Positions 11,299-22,278 of a stretch of DNA of 28,990 nt are shown piece by piece; the stretch's first letter is position 1, and each line of letters begins with the position of its first letter. Source of the stretch: Liolophura sinensis (lineage: Eukaryota; Mollusca; Polyplacophora; Chitonida; Chitonidae); contig NW_027018419.1 of NCBI RefSeq assembly GCF_032854445.1, forward strand, positions 1 to 28,990. Direction: 5' to 3'. A program made the translations under genes and the position numbers. The notes below the pieces were generated by a model. That model did no database searches and had not been told where the DNA came from. It worked only from the letters and a program-made list of their open reading frames with translations.

Positions 11299-11847
11299 AT
11301 GATCATTTATGTCATAATCACGTGCCCAGCAACGGCTCTTACTCCATGGAAACCAGGGAAATTTGCAATTTTTCAACAGCTGCCGATGCCTGGCTCAATT
11401 CCTCATCTTTTGGCACCTTACTGAAGTGGGTCAGTGTTCAGTTGTACTTTTTACAGCAGACTGTATCAAGTACCTTTTGGTTTTCACGTACAAATGGTGT
11501 GGTTTTTCTACACGTAGATAAAGACATTGAGATTGTCTTGCACTTAGAAGTAAGGCAATTGCTGGGTGAGTTAAATGGGCTTAGCCCAAAGATTTGACGT
11601 CTTCTGGGCTACCGAAGGGCACATAACTTATAGTCAAAAGTTGAATATAGTAATGACCAGTCGCGATTGTACAGAGTGCAGTGTAGCCGATTTCAATTAA
11701 CAAAAAGACCAGGCAAAAATGCAAAAGTGGAAAAACTGTTCCAGTGCTGCTGGTAAGAGGCTAATCCGACGTATTTTGTGACGACAAATCGAATGGTGCA
11801 AACCGCGTTGCTCTCCGACCAATACTTTTGCCTGTAGTGACAATTGA
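11299..11847. repeat. Monomer m21, K-W-A-D
   Basis: Private accttttgg (~11,476). Counterpart of m1. Confidence 0.95.
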
Positions 11848-12396
11848 ATGATCATTTATGTCATAATCACGTGCCCAGCAACGGCTCTTACTCCATGGAA
11901 ACCAGGGAAATTTGCAATTTTTCAACAGCTGCCGATGCCTGGCTCAATTCCGCATCTTTTGGCACCTTATTCATGTGGGTCTGTGGTCAGTTGTACTTTT
12001 TACAGCAGACTGTATCAAGTACCTTGTGTTTTTCACGTACAAATGGTGTGGTTTTTCTACACGTAGATAAAGACATTGAGATTGTCTTGCACTTAGAAGT
12101 AAGGCAATTGCTGGGTGAGTTAAATGGGCTTAGCCCAAAGATTTGACGTCTTCTGGGCTACCGAAGGGCACATAACTTATAGTCAAAAGTTGAATATAGT
12201 AATGACCAGTCGCGATTGTACAGAGTGCAGTGTAGCCGATTTCAATTAACAAAAAGACCAGGCAAAAATGCAAAAGTGGAAAAACTGTTCCAGTGCTGCT
12301 GGTAAGAGGCTAATCCGACGTATTTTGTGACGAGAAATCGAATGGTGCAAACCGTGTTGCTCTCCGACCAATACTTTTGGCTGTAGTGACAATTGA
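11848..12396. repeat. Monomer m22, F-C-A-D
   Basis: gtgcagtg, gacgaga, ccgtgttgc, ggctg. Counterpart of m2. Confidence 0.95.
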
Positions 12397-12945
12397 ATGA
12401 TCATTTATGTCATAATCACGTGCCCAGCAACGGCTCTTACTCCATGGAAACCAGGGAAATTTGCAATTTTTCAACAGCTGCCGATGCCTGGCTCAATTCC
12501 TCATCTTTTGGCACCTTACTGAAGTGGGTCAGTGTTCAGTTGTACTTTTTACAGCAGACTGTATCAAGTACCTTGTGTTTTTCACGTACAAATGGTGTGG
12601 TTTTTCTACACGTAGATAAAGACATTGAGATTGTCTTGCACTTAGAAGTAAGGCAATTGCTGGGTGAGTTAAATGGGCTTGGCCCAAAGATTTGACGTCT
12701 TCTGGGCTACCGAAGGGCACATAACTTATAGTCAAAAGTTGAATATAGTAATGACCAGTCGCGATTGTACAGAGTGCAGTGTAGCCGATTTCAATTAACA
12801 AAAAGACCAGGCAAAAATGCAAAAGTGGAAAATCTGTTCCAGTGCTGCTGGTAAGAGGCTAATCCGACGTATTTTGTGACGACAAATCGAATGGTGCAAA
12901 CCGCGTTGCTCTCCGACCAATACTTTTGCCTGTAGTGACAATTGA
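12397..12945. repeat. Monomer m23, K-C-G-D
   Basis: Counterpart of m3, without its two insertions. Confidence 0.95.
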
Positions 12946-13494
12946 ATGATCATTTATGTCATAATCACGTGCCCAGCAACGGCTCTTACTCCATGGAAAC
13001 CAGGGAAATTTGCAATTTTTCAACAGCTGCCGATGCCTGGCTCAATTCCTCATCTTTTGGCACCTTACTGAAGTGGGTCAGTGTTCAGTTGTACTTTTTA
13101 CAGCAGACTGTATCAAGTACCTTGTGGTTTTCACGTACAAATGGTGTGGTTTTTCTACACGTAGATAAAGACATTGAGATTGTCTTGCACTTAGAAGTAA
13201 GGCAATTGCTGGGTGAGTTAAATGGGCTTGGCCCAAAGATTTGACGTCTTCTGGGCTACCGAAGGGCACGTAACTTATAGTCAAAAGTTGAATATAGTAA
13301 TGACCAGTCGCGATTGTACAGAGTGCAGTGTAGCCGATTTCAATTAACAAAAAGACCAGGCAAAAATGCAAAAGTGGAAAATCTGTTCCAGTGCTGCTGG
13401 TAAGAGGCTAATCCGACGTATTTTGTGACGACAAATCGAATGGTGCAAACCGCGTTGCTCTCCGACCAATACTTTTGCCTGTAGTGACAATTGA
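12946..13494. repeat. Monomer m24, K-W-G-D with cacgtaac
   Basis: cacgtaac at ~13,268. Counterpart of m4, without its six indels. Confidence 0.95.
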
Positions 13495-14043
13495 ATGATC
13501 ATTTATGTCATAATCACGTGCCCAGCAACGGCTCTTACTCCATGGAAACCAGGGAAATTTGCAATTTTTCAACAGCTGCCGATGCCTGGCTCAATTCCTC
13601 ATCTTTTGGCACCTTACTGAAGTGGGTCAGTGTTCAGTTGTACTTTTTACAGCAGACTGTATCAAGTACCTTGTGGTTTTCACGTACAAATGGTGTGGTT
13701 TTTCTACACGTAGATAAAGACATTGAGATTGTCTTGCACTTAGAAGTAAGGCAATTGCTGGGTGAGTTAAATGGGCTTGGCCCAAAGATTTGACGTCTTC
13801 TGGGCTACCGAAGGGCACATAACTTATAGTCAAAAGTTGAATATAGTAATGACCAGTCGCGATTGTACAGAGTGCAGTGTAGCCGATTTCAATTAACAAA
13901 AAGACCAGGCAAAAATGCAAAAGTGGAAAATCTGTTCCAGTGCTGCTGGTAAGAGGCTAATCCGACGTATTTTGTGACGACAAATCGAATGGTGCAAACC
14001 GTGTTGCTCTCCGACCAATACTTTTGGCTGTAGTGACAATTGA
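13495..14043. repeat. Monomer m25, K-W-G-D
   Basis: ccgtgttgc and ggctg at the 3' end, like m5. Confidence 0.95.
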
Positions 14044-14592
14044 ATGATCATTTATGTCATAATCACGTGCCCAGCAACGGCTCTTACTCCATGGAAACCA
14101 GGGAAATTTGCAATTTTTCAACAGCTGCCGATGCCTGGCTCAATTCCTCATCTTTTGGCACCTTACTGAAGTGGGTCAGTGTTCAGTTGTACTTTTTACA
14201 GCAGACTGTATCAAGTACCTTGTGGTTTTCACGTACAAATGGTGTGGTTTTTCTACACGTAGATAAAGACATTGAGATTGTCTTGCACTTAGAAGTAAGG
14301 CAATTGCTGGGTGAGTTAAATGGGCTTAGCCCAAAGATTTGACGTCTTCTGGGCTACCGAAGGGCACATAACTTATAGTCAAAAGTTGAATATAGTAATG
14401 ACCAGTCGCGATTGTACAGAGTGCAGTGTAGCCGATTTCAATTAACAAAAAGACCAGGCAAAAATGCAAAAGTGGAAAATCTGTTCCAGTGCTGCTGGTA
14501 AGAGGCTAATCCGACGTATTTTGTGACGACAAATCGAATGGTGCAAACCGCGTTGCTCTCCGACCAATACTTTTGCCTGTAGTGACAATTGA
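14044..14592. repeat. Monomer m26, K-W-A-D
   Basis: Matches m6 at every diagnostic site I checked. Last fully left-block monomer. Confidence 0.95.
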
Positions 14593-15140
14593 ATGATCAT
14601 TTATGTCATAATCACGTGCCCAGCAACGGCTCTTACTCCATGGAAACCAGGGAAATTTGCAATTTTTCAACAGCTGCCGATGCCTGGCTCAATTCCTCAT
14701 CTTTTGGCACCTTATAAATGTGGGTCAGTGTTCAGTTGTACTTTTTACAGCAGACTGTATCAAGTACCTTGTGTTTTTCACGTACAAATGGTGTGGTTTT
14801 TCTACACGTAGATAAAGACATTGAGATTGTCTTGCACTTAGAAGTAAGGCAACTGCTGGGTGAGTTAAATGGGCTTAGCCCAAAGATTTCAGGTCTTCTG
14901 GCTACCGAAGGGCACATAACTTATAGTCAAAAGTTGAATATAGTAATGACCAGTCGCGATTGTACAGAGTACAGTGTAGCCGATTTCAATTAACAAAAAG
15001 ACCAGGCAAAAATGCAAAAGTGGAAAAACTGTTCCAGTGCTGCAGGTAAGAGGCTAATCCGACGTATTTTGTGACGAGAAATCGAATGGTGCAATCCGCG
15101 TTGCTCTCCGACCAATACTTTTGCCTGTATTGACAATTGA
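14593..15140. repeat. Monomer m27, T-C-A-S, junction monomer, 548 bp
   Basis: The 5' part follows m7/m19. From gcaactgctgg (~14,852) and tttcaggtc (~14,887) it is right-block sequence. It lacks one base in ttctggctacc and ends with gctgcagg, gcaatccgcg and tgtattgac. Confidence 0.93.
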
Positions 15141-15688
15141 ATGATCATTCATGTCATAATCACGTGCACAGCAACGGCTCTTACTCCATAAAAACCAGGG
15201 AAATTTGCAAATTTTCGACAGCTGCCGATGCTTGGCTCAATTCCAAATCTTTTGGCACCTTACTGAAGTGGGTCAGTGTTCAGTTGTACCTTTTACAGCA
15301 GACTGTATCAAGTTCCTTGTGTTTTTCACGTACAAATGGTGTGGTTTTTCTACACGTAGATAAAGACATTGAGATTGTCTTGCACTTAGAAATAAGGCAA
15401 TTGCTGGGTGAGTTAAATGGGCTTAGCCCAAAGATTTCAGGTCTTCTGGGCTCCTGAAGGGCACATAACTTATAGTCAAAAGTTGAATATAGTAATGACC
15501 AGTCGCGATTGTACAGAGTACAGTGTAGCCGATTTCAATTAACAAAAAGACCAGGTAAAATGCAAAAGTGGAAAAACTGTTCCAGTGCTGCTGTTAAGAG
15601 GCTAATCCGACGTATCTTGTGACGAGAAATCGATTGGTGCAATCCGCGTTGCTCTCCGACCAATACTTTTGGCTGTAGTGACAATTGA
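15141..15688. repeat. Monomer m28, K-C-A-S, 548 bp, divergent
   Basis: cattcatg, gtgcacagc, ccataaaaacc (loses CCATGG), attttcgac, ttccaaatc, gtaccttttac, agttccttg, aaataagg, ggctcctgaag. Several of these recur in m44. Confidence 0.94.
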
Positions 15689-16238
15689 ATGATCATTTAT
15701 GTCATAATCACGTGCCCAGCAACGGCTCTTACTCCATGGAAACCAGGGAAATTTGCAATTTTCAACAGCTGCCGATGCCTGGCTCAATTCCTCATCTTTT
15801 GGCACCTTATAAATGTGGGTCAGTGTTCAGTTGTACTTTTTACAGCAGACTGTATCAAGTACCTTGTGTTTTTCACGTACAAATGGTGTGGTTTTTCTAC
15901 ACGTAGATAAAGACATTGAGATTGTCTTGCACTTAGAAGTAAGGCAACTGCTGGGTGAGTTAAATGGGCTTAGCCCAAAGATTTCAGGTCTTCTGGGCTA
16001 CCGAAGGGCACATAACTTATAGTCAAAAGTTGAATATAGTAATGGACCAGTCGCGATTGTACAGAGTACAGTGTAGCCGATTTCAATTAACAAAAAGACC
16101 AGGCAAAAATGCAAAAAGTGGAAAAACTGTTCCAGTGCTGCAGGTAAGAGGCTAATCGACGTATTTTGTGACGAGAAATCGGAATGGTGCAAACCGCGTT
16201 GCTCTCCGACCAATACTTTTGGCTGTAGCGACAATTCA
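15689..16238. repeat. Monomer m29, T-C-A-S, 550 bp, five one-base indels
   Basis: Missing T in caattttcaac, extra G in aatggacc, extra A in caaaaagtgg, missing C in taatcgacg, extra G in atcggaatgg. gcaactgctgg is shared with m27 and m45. Confidence 0.94.
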
Positions 16239-16787
16239 ATGATCATTGATGTCATAATCACGTGCCCAGCAACGGCTCTTACTCCATGGAACCAGGGATA
16301 TTTGCAATTTTTTAACAGCTGCCGATGCCTGGCTCAATTCCGCATCTTTTGGCACCTTACTGAAGTGGGTCAGTGTTTAGTTGTACTTTTTACAGCAGAC
16401 TGTATCTAGTACCTTGTGTTTTTATGTACAAATGGTCTGGTTTTCTACACGTAGATAAAGACATTGAGATTGTCTTGGACTTAGAAGTAAGACAATTGCT
16501 GGGTGAGTTAAATGGGCTTAGCCCAAAGATTTGACGTCTTCTGGGCTACCGAAGGGCACATAACTTATAGTCAAAAGTTGAATATAGTAATGACCAGTCG
16601 CGATTGTACAGAGTACAGTGTAGCCGGTTTCAATTAACAAAAAGACCAGGCAAAAAATGCAAAAGTGGAAAAACTGTTCCAGTGCTACTAGTAAAAGGCT
16701 AATCCGACGTATTTTGGTGACGAGAAATCGAATGGTGCAATCCGCGTTGCTCTCCGACCAATACTTTTGCCTGTATTGACAATTGAT
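16239..16787. repeat. Monomer m30, K-M-A-D, highly variant
   Basis: cattgatg, ggaaccagg (one base short), gggatattt, gtgtttag, gtatctag, ggtctgg, ttggacttag, aagacaatt, agccggttt, gtgctactag, plus extra bases in aaaaaatgc, ttttggtgac and ttgatatg. Confidence 0.93.
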
Positions 16788-17336
16788 ATGATCATTGATG
16801 TCATAATCACGTGCACAGCAACGGCTCTTACTCCATGGAAACCAGGGAAATTTGCAATTTTTCAACAGCTGCCGATGCCTGGCTCAATTCCGCATCTTTT
16901 GGCACCTTACTGAAGTGGGTCAGTGTTCAGTTGTACTTTTTACAGCGGACTGTATCAAGTACCTTGTGTTTTTTATGTACAAATGGTGTGGTTTTTCTAC
17001 ACGTAGATAAAGACATTGAGATTGTCTTGCACTTAGAAGTAAGGCAATTGCTGGGTGAGTTAAATGGGCTTAGCCCAAAGATTTGACGTCTTCTGGGCTA
17101 CCGAAGGGCACATAACTTATAGTCAAAAGTTGAATATAGTAATGACCAGTCGCGATTGTACAGAGTACAGTGTAGCCGATTTCAATTAACAAAAAGACCA
17201 GGCAAAAATGCAAATGTGGAAAAACTGTTCCAGTGCTGCTAGTAAGAGTCTAATCCGACGTATTTTGTGACGAGAAATCGAATGGTGCAAACCGCGTTGC
17301 TCTCCGACCTATACTTTTGGCTGTAGCGACAATTCA
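16788..17336. repeat. Monomer m31, K-M-A-D
   Basis: gtgcacagc, acagcggac, gcaaatgtgg, agagtctaatcc, gacctatac and tgtagcgac at the 3' end. Confidence 0.94.
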
Positions 17337-17886
17337 ATGATCATTTATGTCACAATCACGTGCCCAGCAACGGCTCTTACTCCATGGAAACCAGGGAAAT
17401 TTGCAATTTTTTAACAGCTTCCGATGCCTGGCCCAATTCCGCATCTTTTGGCACCTTATAAATGTGGGTCAGTGTTCAGTTGTACTTTTTACAGCAGACT
17501 GTATAAAGTACCTTGTGTTTTTTTATGTACAAATGGTGTGGTTTTTCTACACGTAGATAAAGACATTGAGATTGTCTTGGACTTAGAAGTAAGACAATGG
17601 CTGGGTGAGTTAAATGGGCTTAGCCCAAAGATTTCAGGTCTTCTGGGCTACCGAAGGGCACATAACTTATAGTCAAAAGTTGAATATAGTAATGACCAGT
17701 CGCGATTGTACAGAGTACAGTGTAGCCGATTTCAATTAACAAAAAAACCAGGTAAAAATGCAAAAGTGGAAAAACTGTTCCAGTGCTGCTGGTAAGAGTC
17801 CAATCCGACGTATTTTGTAACGAGAAATCGAATGGTGCAAACCGCGTTGCTCTCCGACCAATACTTTTGGCTGTAGTGACAATTGA
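17337..17886. repeat. Monomer m32, T-M-A-S with aatggctggg, 550 bp
   Basis: gtcacaatc, agcttccgatg, gcccaattc, gtataaagt, run of seven T before atgtac, aagacaatgg, aaaaaaacc, agagtccaatcc, tttgtaacg. The 14-mer HOR copy begins near its T site. Confidence 0.95.
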
Positions 17887-18435
17887 ATGATCATTTATGT
17901 CATAATCACGTGCCCAGCAACGGCTCTTACTCCATGGAAACCAGGGAAATTTGCAATTTTTCAACAGCTGCCGATGCCTGGCTCAATTCCGCATCTTTTG
18001 GCACCTTACTGAAGTGGGTCAGTGTTCAGTTGTACTTTTTACAGCAGACTGTATCAAGTACCTTGTGTTTTTCATGTACAAATGGTGTGGTTTTTCTACA
18101 CGTAGATAAAGACATTGAGATTGTCTTGCACTTAGAAGTAAGGCAATTGCTGGGTGAGTTAAATGGGCTTAGCCCAAAGATTTCAAGTCTTCTGGGCTAC
18201 CGAAGGGCACATAACATATAGTAAAAAGTTGAATATAGTAATGACCAGTCGCAATGGTACATAGTACAGTGTAGCCGATTTCAATTAACAAAAAGACCAG
18301 GCAAAAGTGCAAAAGTGGAAAAACTGTTCCAGTGCTGCTGTTAAGAGGCTAATCCGACGTATTTTGTGACGAGAAATCGAATGGTGCAAACCGCGTTGCT
18401 CTCCGACCAATACTTTTGGCTGTAGTGACAATTGA
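17887..18435. repeat. Monomer m33, K-C-A with tttcaagtc
   Basis: Site 4 is a third allele (tttcaagtc). acatatagtaaaa, gcaatggtacatag, gcaaaagtgc, ctgttaag. Counterpart of m47. Confidence 0.95.
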
Positions 18436-18984
18436 ATGATCATTTATATCATAATCACGTGCCCAGCAACGGCTCTTACTCCATGGAAACCAGGGAAATT
18501 TGCAATTTTTCAACAGCTGCCGATGCCTGGCTCAATTCCGCATCTTTTGGCACCTTACTGAAGTGGGTCAGTGTTCAGTTGTACCTTTTACAGCAGACTG
18601 TATCAAGTTCCTTTTGTTTTTCACGTACAAATGGTGTGGTTTTTCTACACGTAGATAAAGACATTGAGATTGTCTTGCACTTAGAAGTAAGGCAATTGCT
18701 GGGTGAGTTAAATGGGCTTAGCCCAAAGATTTCAGGTCTTCTGGGCTCCTGAAGGGCACATAACTTATAGTCAAAAGTTGAATATAGTAATGACCCGTCG
18801 CGATTGTACAGAGTACAGTGTAGCCGGTTTCAATTAACAAAAAGACCAGGCAAAAATGCAAATGTGGAAAAACTGTTCCAGTGCTGCTGGTAAGAGGCTA
18901 ATCCGACGTATTTTGTGACGAGAAATCGAATGGTGCAAACCGCGTTGCTCTCCGCCCAATACTTTTGGCTGTAGTGACAATTGA
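18436..18984. repeat. Monomer m34, K-C-A-S
   Basis: catttatatc, gtaccttttac, agttcctttt, ggctcctgaag, gacccgtcg, agccggttt, ctccgccca. Counterpart of m48. Confidence 0.95.
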
Positions 18985-19531
18985 ATGATTATTTATGTCA
19001 TAATCACGTGCCCAGCAACGGCTCTTACTCCATGGAAACCAGGGAAATTTGCAATTTTTCAACAGCTGCCGATGCCTGGCTCAATTCCGCATCTTTTGGC
19101 ACCTTACTGAAGTAGGTCAGTGTTCAGTTGTACTTTTTACAGCAGACTGTATCAAGTACCTTTTTTTTTATGTACAAATGGTGTGGTTTTTCTACACGTA
19201 GATAAAGACATTGAGATTGTCTTGGACTTAGAAGTAAGGCAATTGCTGGGTGAGTTAAATGGGCTTAGCCCAAAGATTTGACGTCTTCTGGGCTACCGAA
19301 GGGTACATAACTTATAGTCAAAAGTTGAATATAGTAATGACCAGTCGCGATTGTACAGAGTACAGTGTAGCCGATTTCAATTAACAAAAAGACCAGGCAA
19401 AAATGCAAAGTTGGCAAAATTGTTCCAGTGCTGCTGGTAAGAGGCTAATCCGACGTATTTTGTGACGAGAAATCGAATGGTGCAAACCGCGTTGCTCTCC
19501 GACCAATACTTTTGGCTGTAGTGACAATTGA
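18985..19531. repeat. Monomer m35, K-M-A-D, 547 bp
   Basis: gattattt, ctgaagtagg, run of nine T at ~19,162 with loss of the flanking G, ttggacttag, gggtacat, caaagttggc. Counterpart of m49, also 547 bp. Confidence 0.95.
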
Positions 19532-20080
19532 ATGATCATTTATGTCATAATCACGTGCCCAGCAACGGCTCTTACTCCATGGAAACCAGGGAAATTTGCA
19601 ATTTTTCAACAGCTGCCGATGCCTGGCTCAATTCCGCATCTTTTGGCACCTTACGGAAGTAGGTCAGTGTTCAGTTGTACTTTTTACAGCAGACTGTATC
19701 AAGTACCTTGTGTTTTTTATGTACAAATGGTGTGGTTTTTCTACACGTAGATAAAGACATTGAGATTGTCTTGCACTAAGAAGTAAGGCAATTGCTGGGT
19801 GAGTTAAATGGGCTTAGCCCAAAGATTTCAGGTCTTCTGGGCTACCGAAGGGCACATAACTTATAGTCAAAAGTTGAATATAGTAATGACCAGTCGCGAT
19901 TGTACAGAGTACAGTGTAGCCGATTTCAATTAACAAAAAGACCAGGCAAAAATGCAAAAGTGGAAAAACTGTTCCAGTGCTGCTAGTAAGAGGCTAATGC
20001 GACGTATTTTGTGACGAGAAATCGAATGGTGCAAACTGCGTTGCTCTCCGACCTATACTTTTGGCTGTAGCGACAATTCA
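19532..20080. repeat. Monomer m36, R-M-A-S
   Basis: R-type (cttacggaagtagg), cactaagaag, ctgctagtaag, aatgcgacg, caaactgcg, gacctatac. Counterpart of m50. m40 shares its R site and cactaagaag. Confidence 0.95.
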
Positions 20081-20630
20081 ATGATCATTGATGTCATAAT
20101 CACGTGCCCAGCAACGGCTCTTACTCCATGGAAACCAGGGATATTTGCAATTTCTTAACAGCTGCCGATGCCTGGCCCAATTCCGCATCTTTTGGCACCT
20201 TATAAATGTGGGTCAGTGTTTAGTTGTACTTTTTACAGTAGACTGTATCAAGTACCTTGTGTTTTTTTATGTACAAATGGTGTGGTTTTTCTACACGTAG
20301 ATAAAGACATTGAGATTTTCTTGCACTTAGAAGTAAGGCAATTGCTGGGTGAGTTAAATGGGCTTAGCCCAAAGATTTCAGGTCTTCTGGGCTACCGAAG
20401 GGCACATAACTTATAGTCAAAAGTTGAATACAGTAATGACCAGTCGCGATTGTACAGAGTACAGTGTAGCCGATTTCAATTAACAAAAAGACCAGGCAAA
20501 AATGCAAATGTGGACAAACTGTTCCAGTGCTGCTGTTAAGAGGCTAATCCGACGTATTTTGTGACGAGAAATCAAATGGTGCAAACCGCGTTGCTCTCCG
20601 ACCAATACTTTTGGCTGTAGTGACAATTGA
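20081..20630. repeat. Monomer m37, T-M-A-S, 550 bp
   Basis: cattgatg, gggatattt, aatttcttaac, gcccaattc, gtgtttag, acagtagac, gagattttc, aatacagtaa, gtggacaaac. Counterpart of m51. Confidence 0.95.
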
Positions 20631-21180
20631 ATGATTATTTATGTCATAATCACGTGCCCAGCAACGGCTCTTACTCCATGGAAACCAGGGAAATTTGCAA
20701 TTTTTCAACAGCTGCCGATGCCTGGCCCAATTCCGCATCTTTTGGCACCTTATAAATGTGGGTCAGTGTTCAGTTGTACTTTTTACAGCAGACTGTATAA
20801 AGTACCTTGTGTTTTTTTATGTACAAATGGTGTGGTTTTTCTACACGTAGATAAAGACATTGAGATTGTCTTGGACTTAGAAGTAAGACAATGGCTGGGT
20901 GAGTTAAATGGGCTTAGCCCAAAGATTTCAGGTCTTCTGGGCTACCGAAGGGCACATAACTTATAGTCAAAAGTTGAATATAGTAATGACCAGTCGCGAT
21001 TGTACAGAGTACAGTGTAGCCGATTTCAATTAACAAAAAAACCAGGTAAAAATGCAAAAGTGGAAAAACTGTTCCAGTGCTGCTGGTAAGAGTCCAATCC
21101 GACGTATTTTGTAACGAGAAATCGAATGGTGCAAACCGCGTTGCTCTCCGACCAATACTTTTGGCTGTAGTGACAATTGA
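20631..21180. repeat. Monomer m38, T-M-A-S with aatggctggg, 550 bp
   Basis: gattattt and gcccaattc. From the T site on it equals m32. Counterpart of m52. Confidence 0.95.
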
Positions 21181-21729
21181 ATGATCATTTATGTCATAAT
21201 CACGTGCCCAGCAACGGCTCTTACTCCATGGAAACCAGGGAAATTTGCAATTTTTCAACAGCTGCCGATGCCTGGCTCAATTCCGCATCTTTTGGCACCT
21301 TACTGAAGTGGGTCAGTGTTCAGTTGTACTTTTTACAGCAGACTGTATCAAGTACCTTGTGTTTTTCATGTACAAATGGTCTGGTTTTTCTACACGTAGA
21401 TAAAGACATTGAGATTGTCTTGCACTTAGAAGTAAGGCAATTGCTGGGTGAGTTAAATGGGCTTAGCCTAAAGATTTGACGTCTTCTGGGCTACCGAAGG
21501 GCACATAACATATAGTAAAAAGTTGAATATAGTAATGACCAGTCGCAATGGTACATAGTACAGTGTAGCCGATTTCAATTAACAAAAAGACCAGGCAAAA
21601 GTGCAAAAGTGGAAAAACTGTTCCAGTGCTGCTGTTAAGAGGCTAATCCGACGTATTTTGTGACGAGAAATCGAATGGTGCAAACCGCGTTGCTCTCCGA
21701 CCAATACTTTTGGCTGTAGTGACAATTGA
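21181..21729. repeat. Monomer m39, K-C-A-D
   Basis: Like m33 but with ggtctgg, agcctaaag and D-type tttgacgtc inside otherwise m33-like sequence, which looks like a short conversion patch. Confidence 0.95.
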
Positions 21730-22278
21730 ATGATCATTTATGTCATAATCACGTGCCCAGCAACGGCTCTTACTCCATGGAAACCAGGGAAATTTGCAAT
21801 TTTTCAACAGCTGCCGATGCCTGGCTCAATTCCGCATCTTTTGGCACCTTACGGAAGTAGGTCAGTGTTCAGTTGTACTTTTTACAGCAGACTGTATCAA
21901 GTAGCTTGTGTTTTTTATATACAAATGGTGTGGTTTTTCTACACGTAGATAAAGACATTGAGATTGTCTTGCACTAAGAAGTAAGGCAATTGCTGGGTGA
22001 GTTAAATGGGCTTAGCCCAAAGATTTCAGGTCTTCTGGGCTACCGAAGGGCACATAACTTATAGTCAAAAGTTGAATATAGTAATGACCAGTCGCGATTG
22101 TACAGAGTACAGTGTAGCCGATTTCAATTAACAAAAAGACCGGGCAAAAATGCAAAAGTGGACAAACTGTTCCAGTGCTGCTGGTAAGAGGCTAATCCGA
22201 CGTATTTTGTGACGAGAAATCAAATGGTGCAAACCGCGTTGCTCTCCGACCAATACTTTTGGCTGTAGTGACAATTGA
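21730..22278. repeat. Monomer m40, R-M-A-S
   Basis: R-type with gtagcttg, tttatatac, cactaagaag, gaccgggc, gtggacaaac, atcaaatgg. Confidence 0.95.

Larger units (their letters stand above)
1..14852. repeat. Left block: homogeneous monomers in a 20-monomer HOR (~10.98 kb)
   Basis: Monomers m0-m26 and the 5' part of m27 are all D type and differ mostly at a small set of recurring sites. The order of variants in m0-m7 (1-3,873) is repeated in m20-m27 (10,982-14,852). The F copies m2 and m22 fall in the same slot, as do the cacgtaac copies m4 and m24 and the T copies m7 and m27. The block therefore holds about 1.35 periods. The correspondence stops in m27, where S-type sequence begins. Confidence 0.88.
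10982..14852. repeat. 20-mer HOR, copy 2 segment
   Basis: Counterpart of 1-3,873 at an offset of 10,981 falling to 10,979 because of the small indels in copy 1. The monomers here are almost all exactly 549 bp, so this copy is the better reference for the HOR. Confidence 0.85.
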
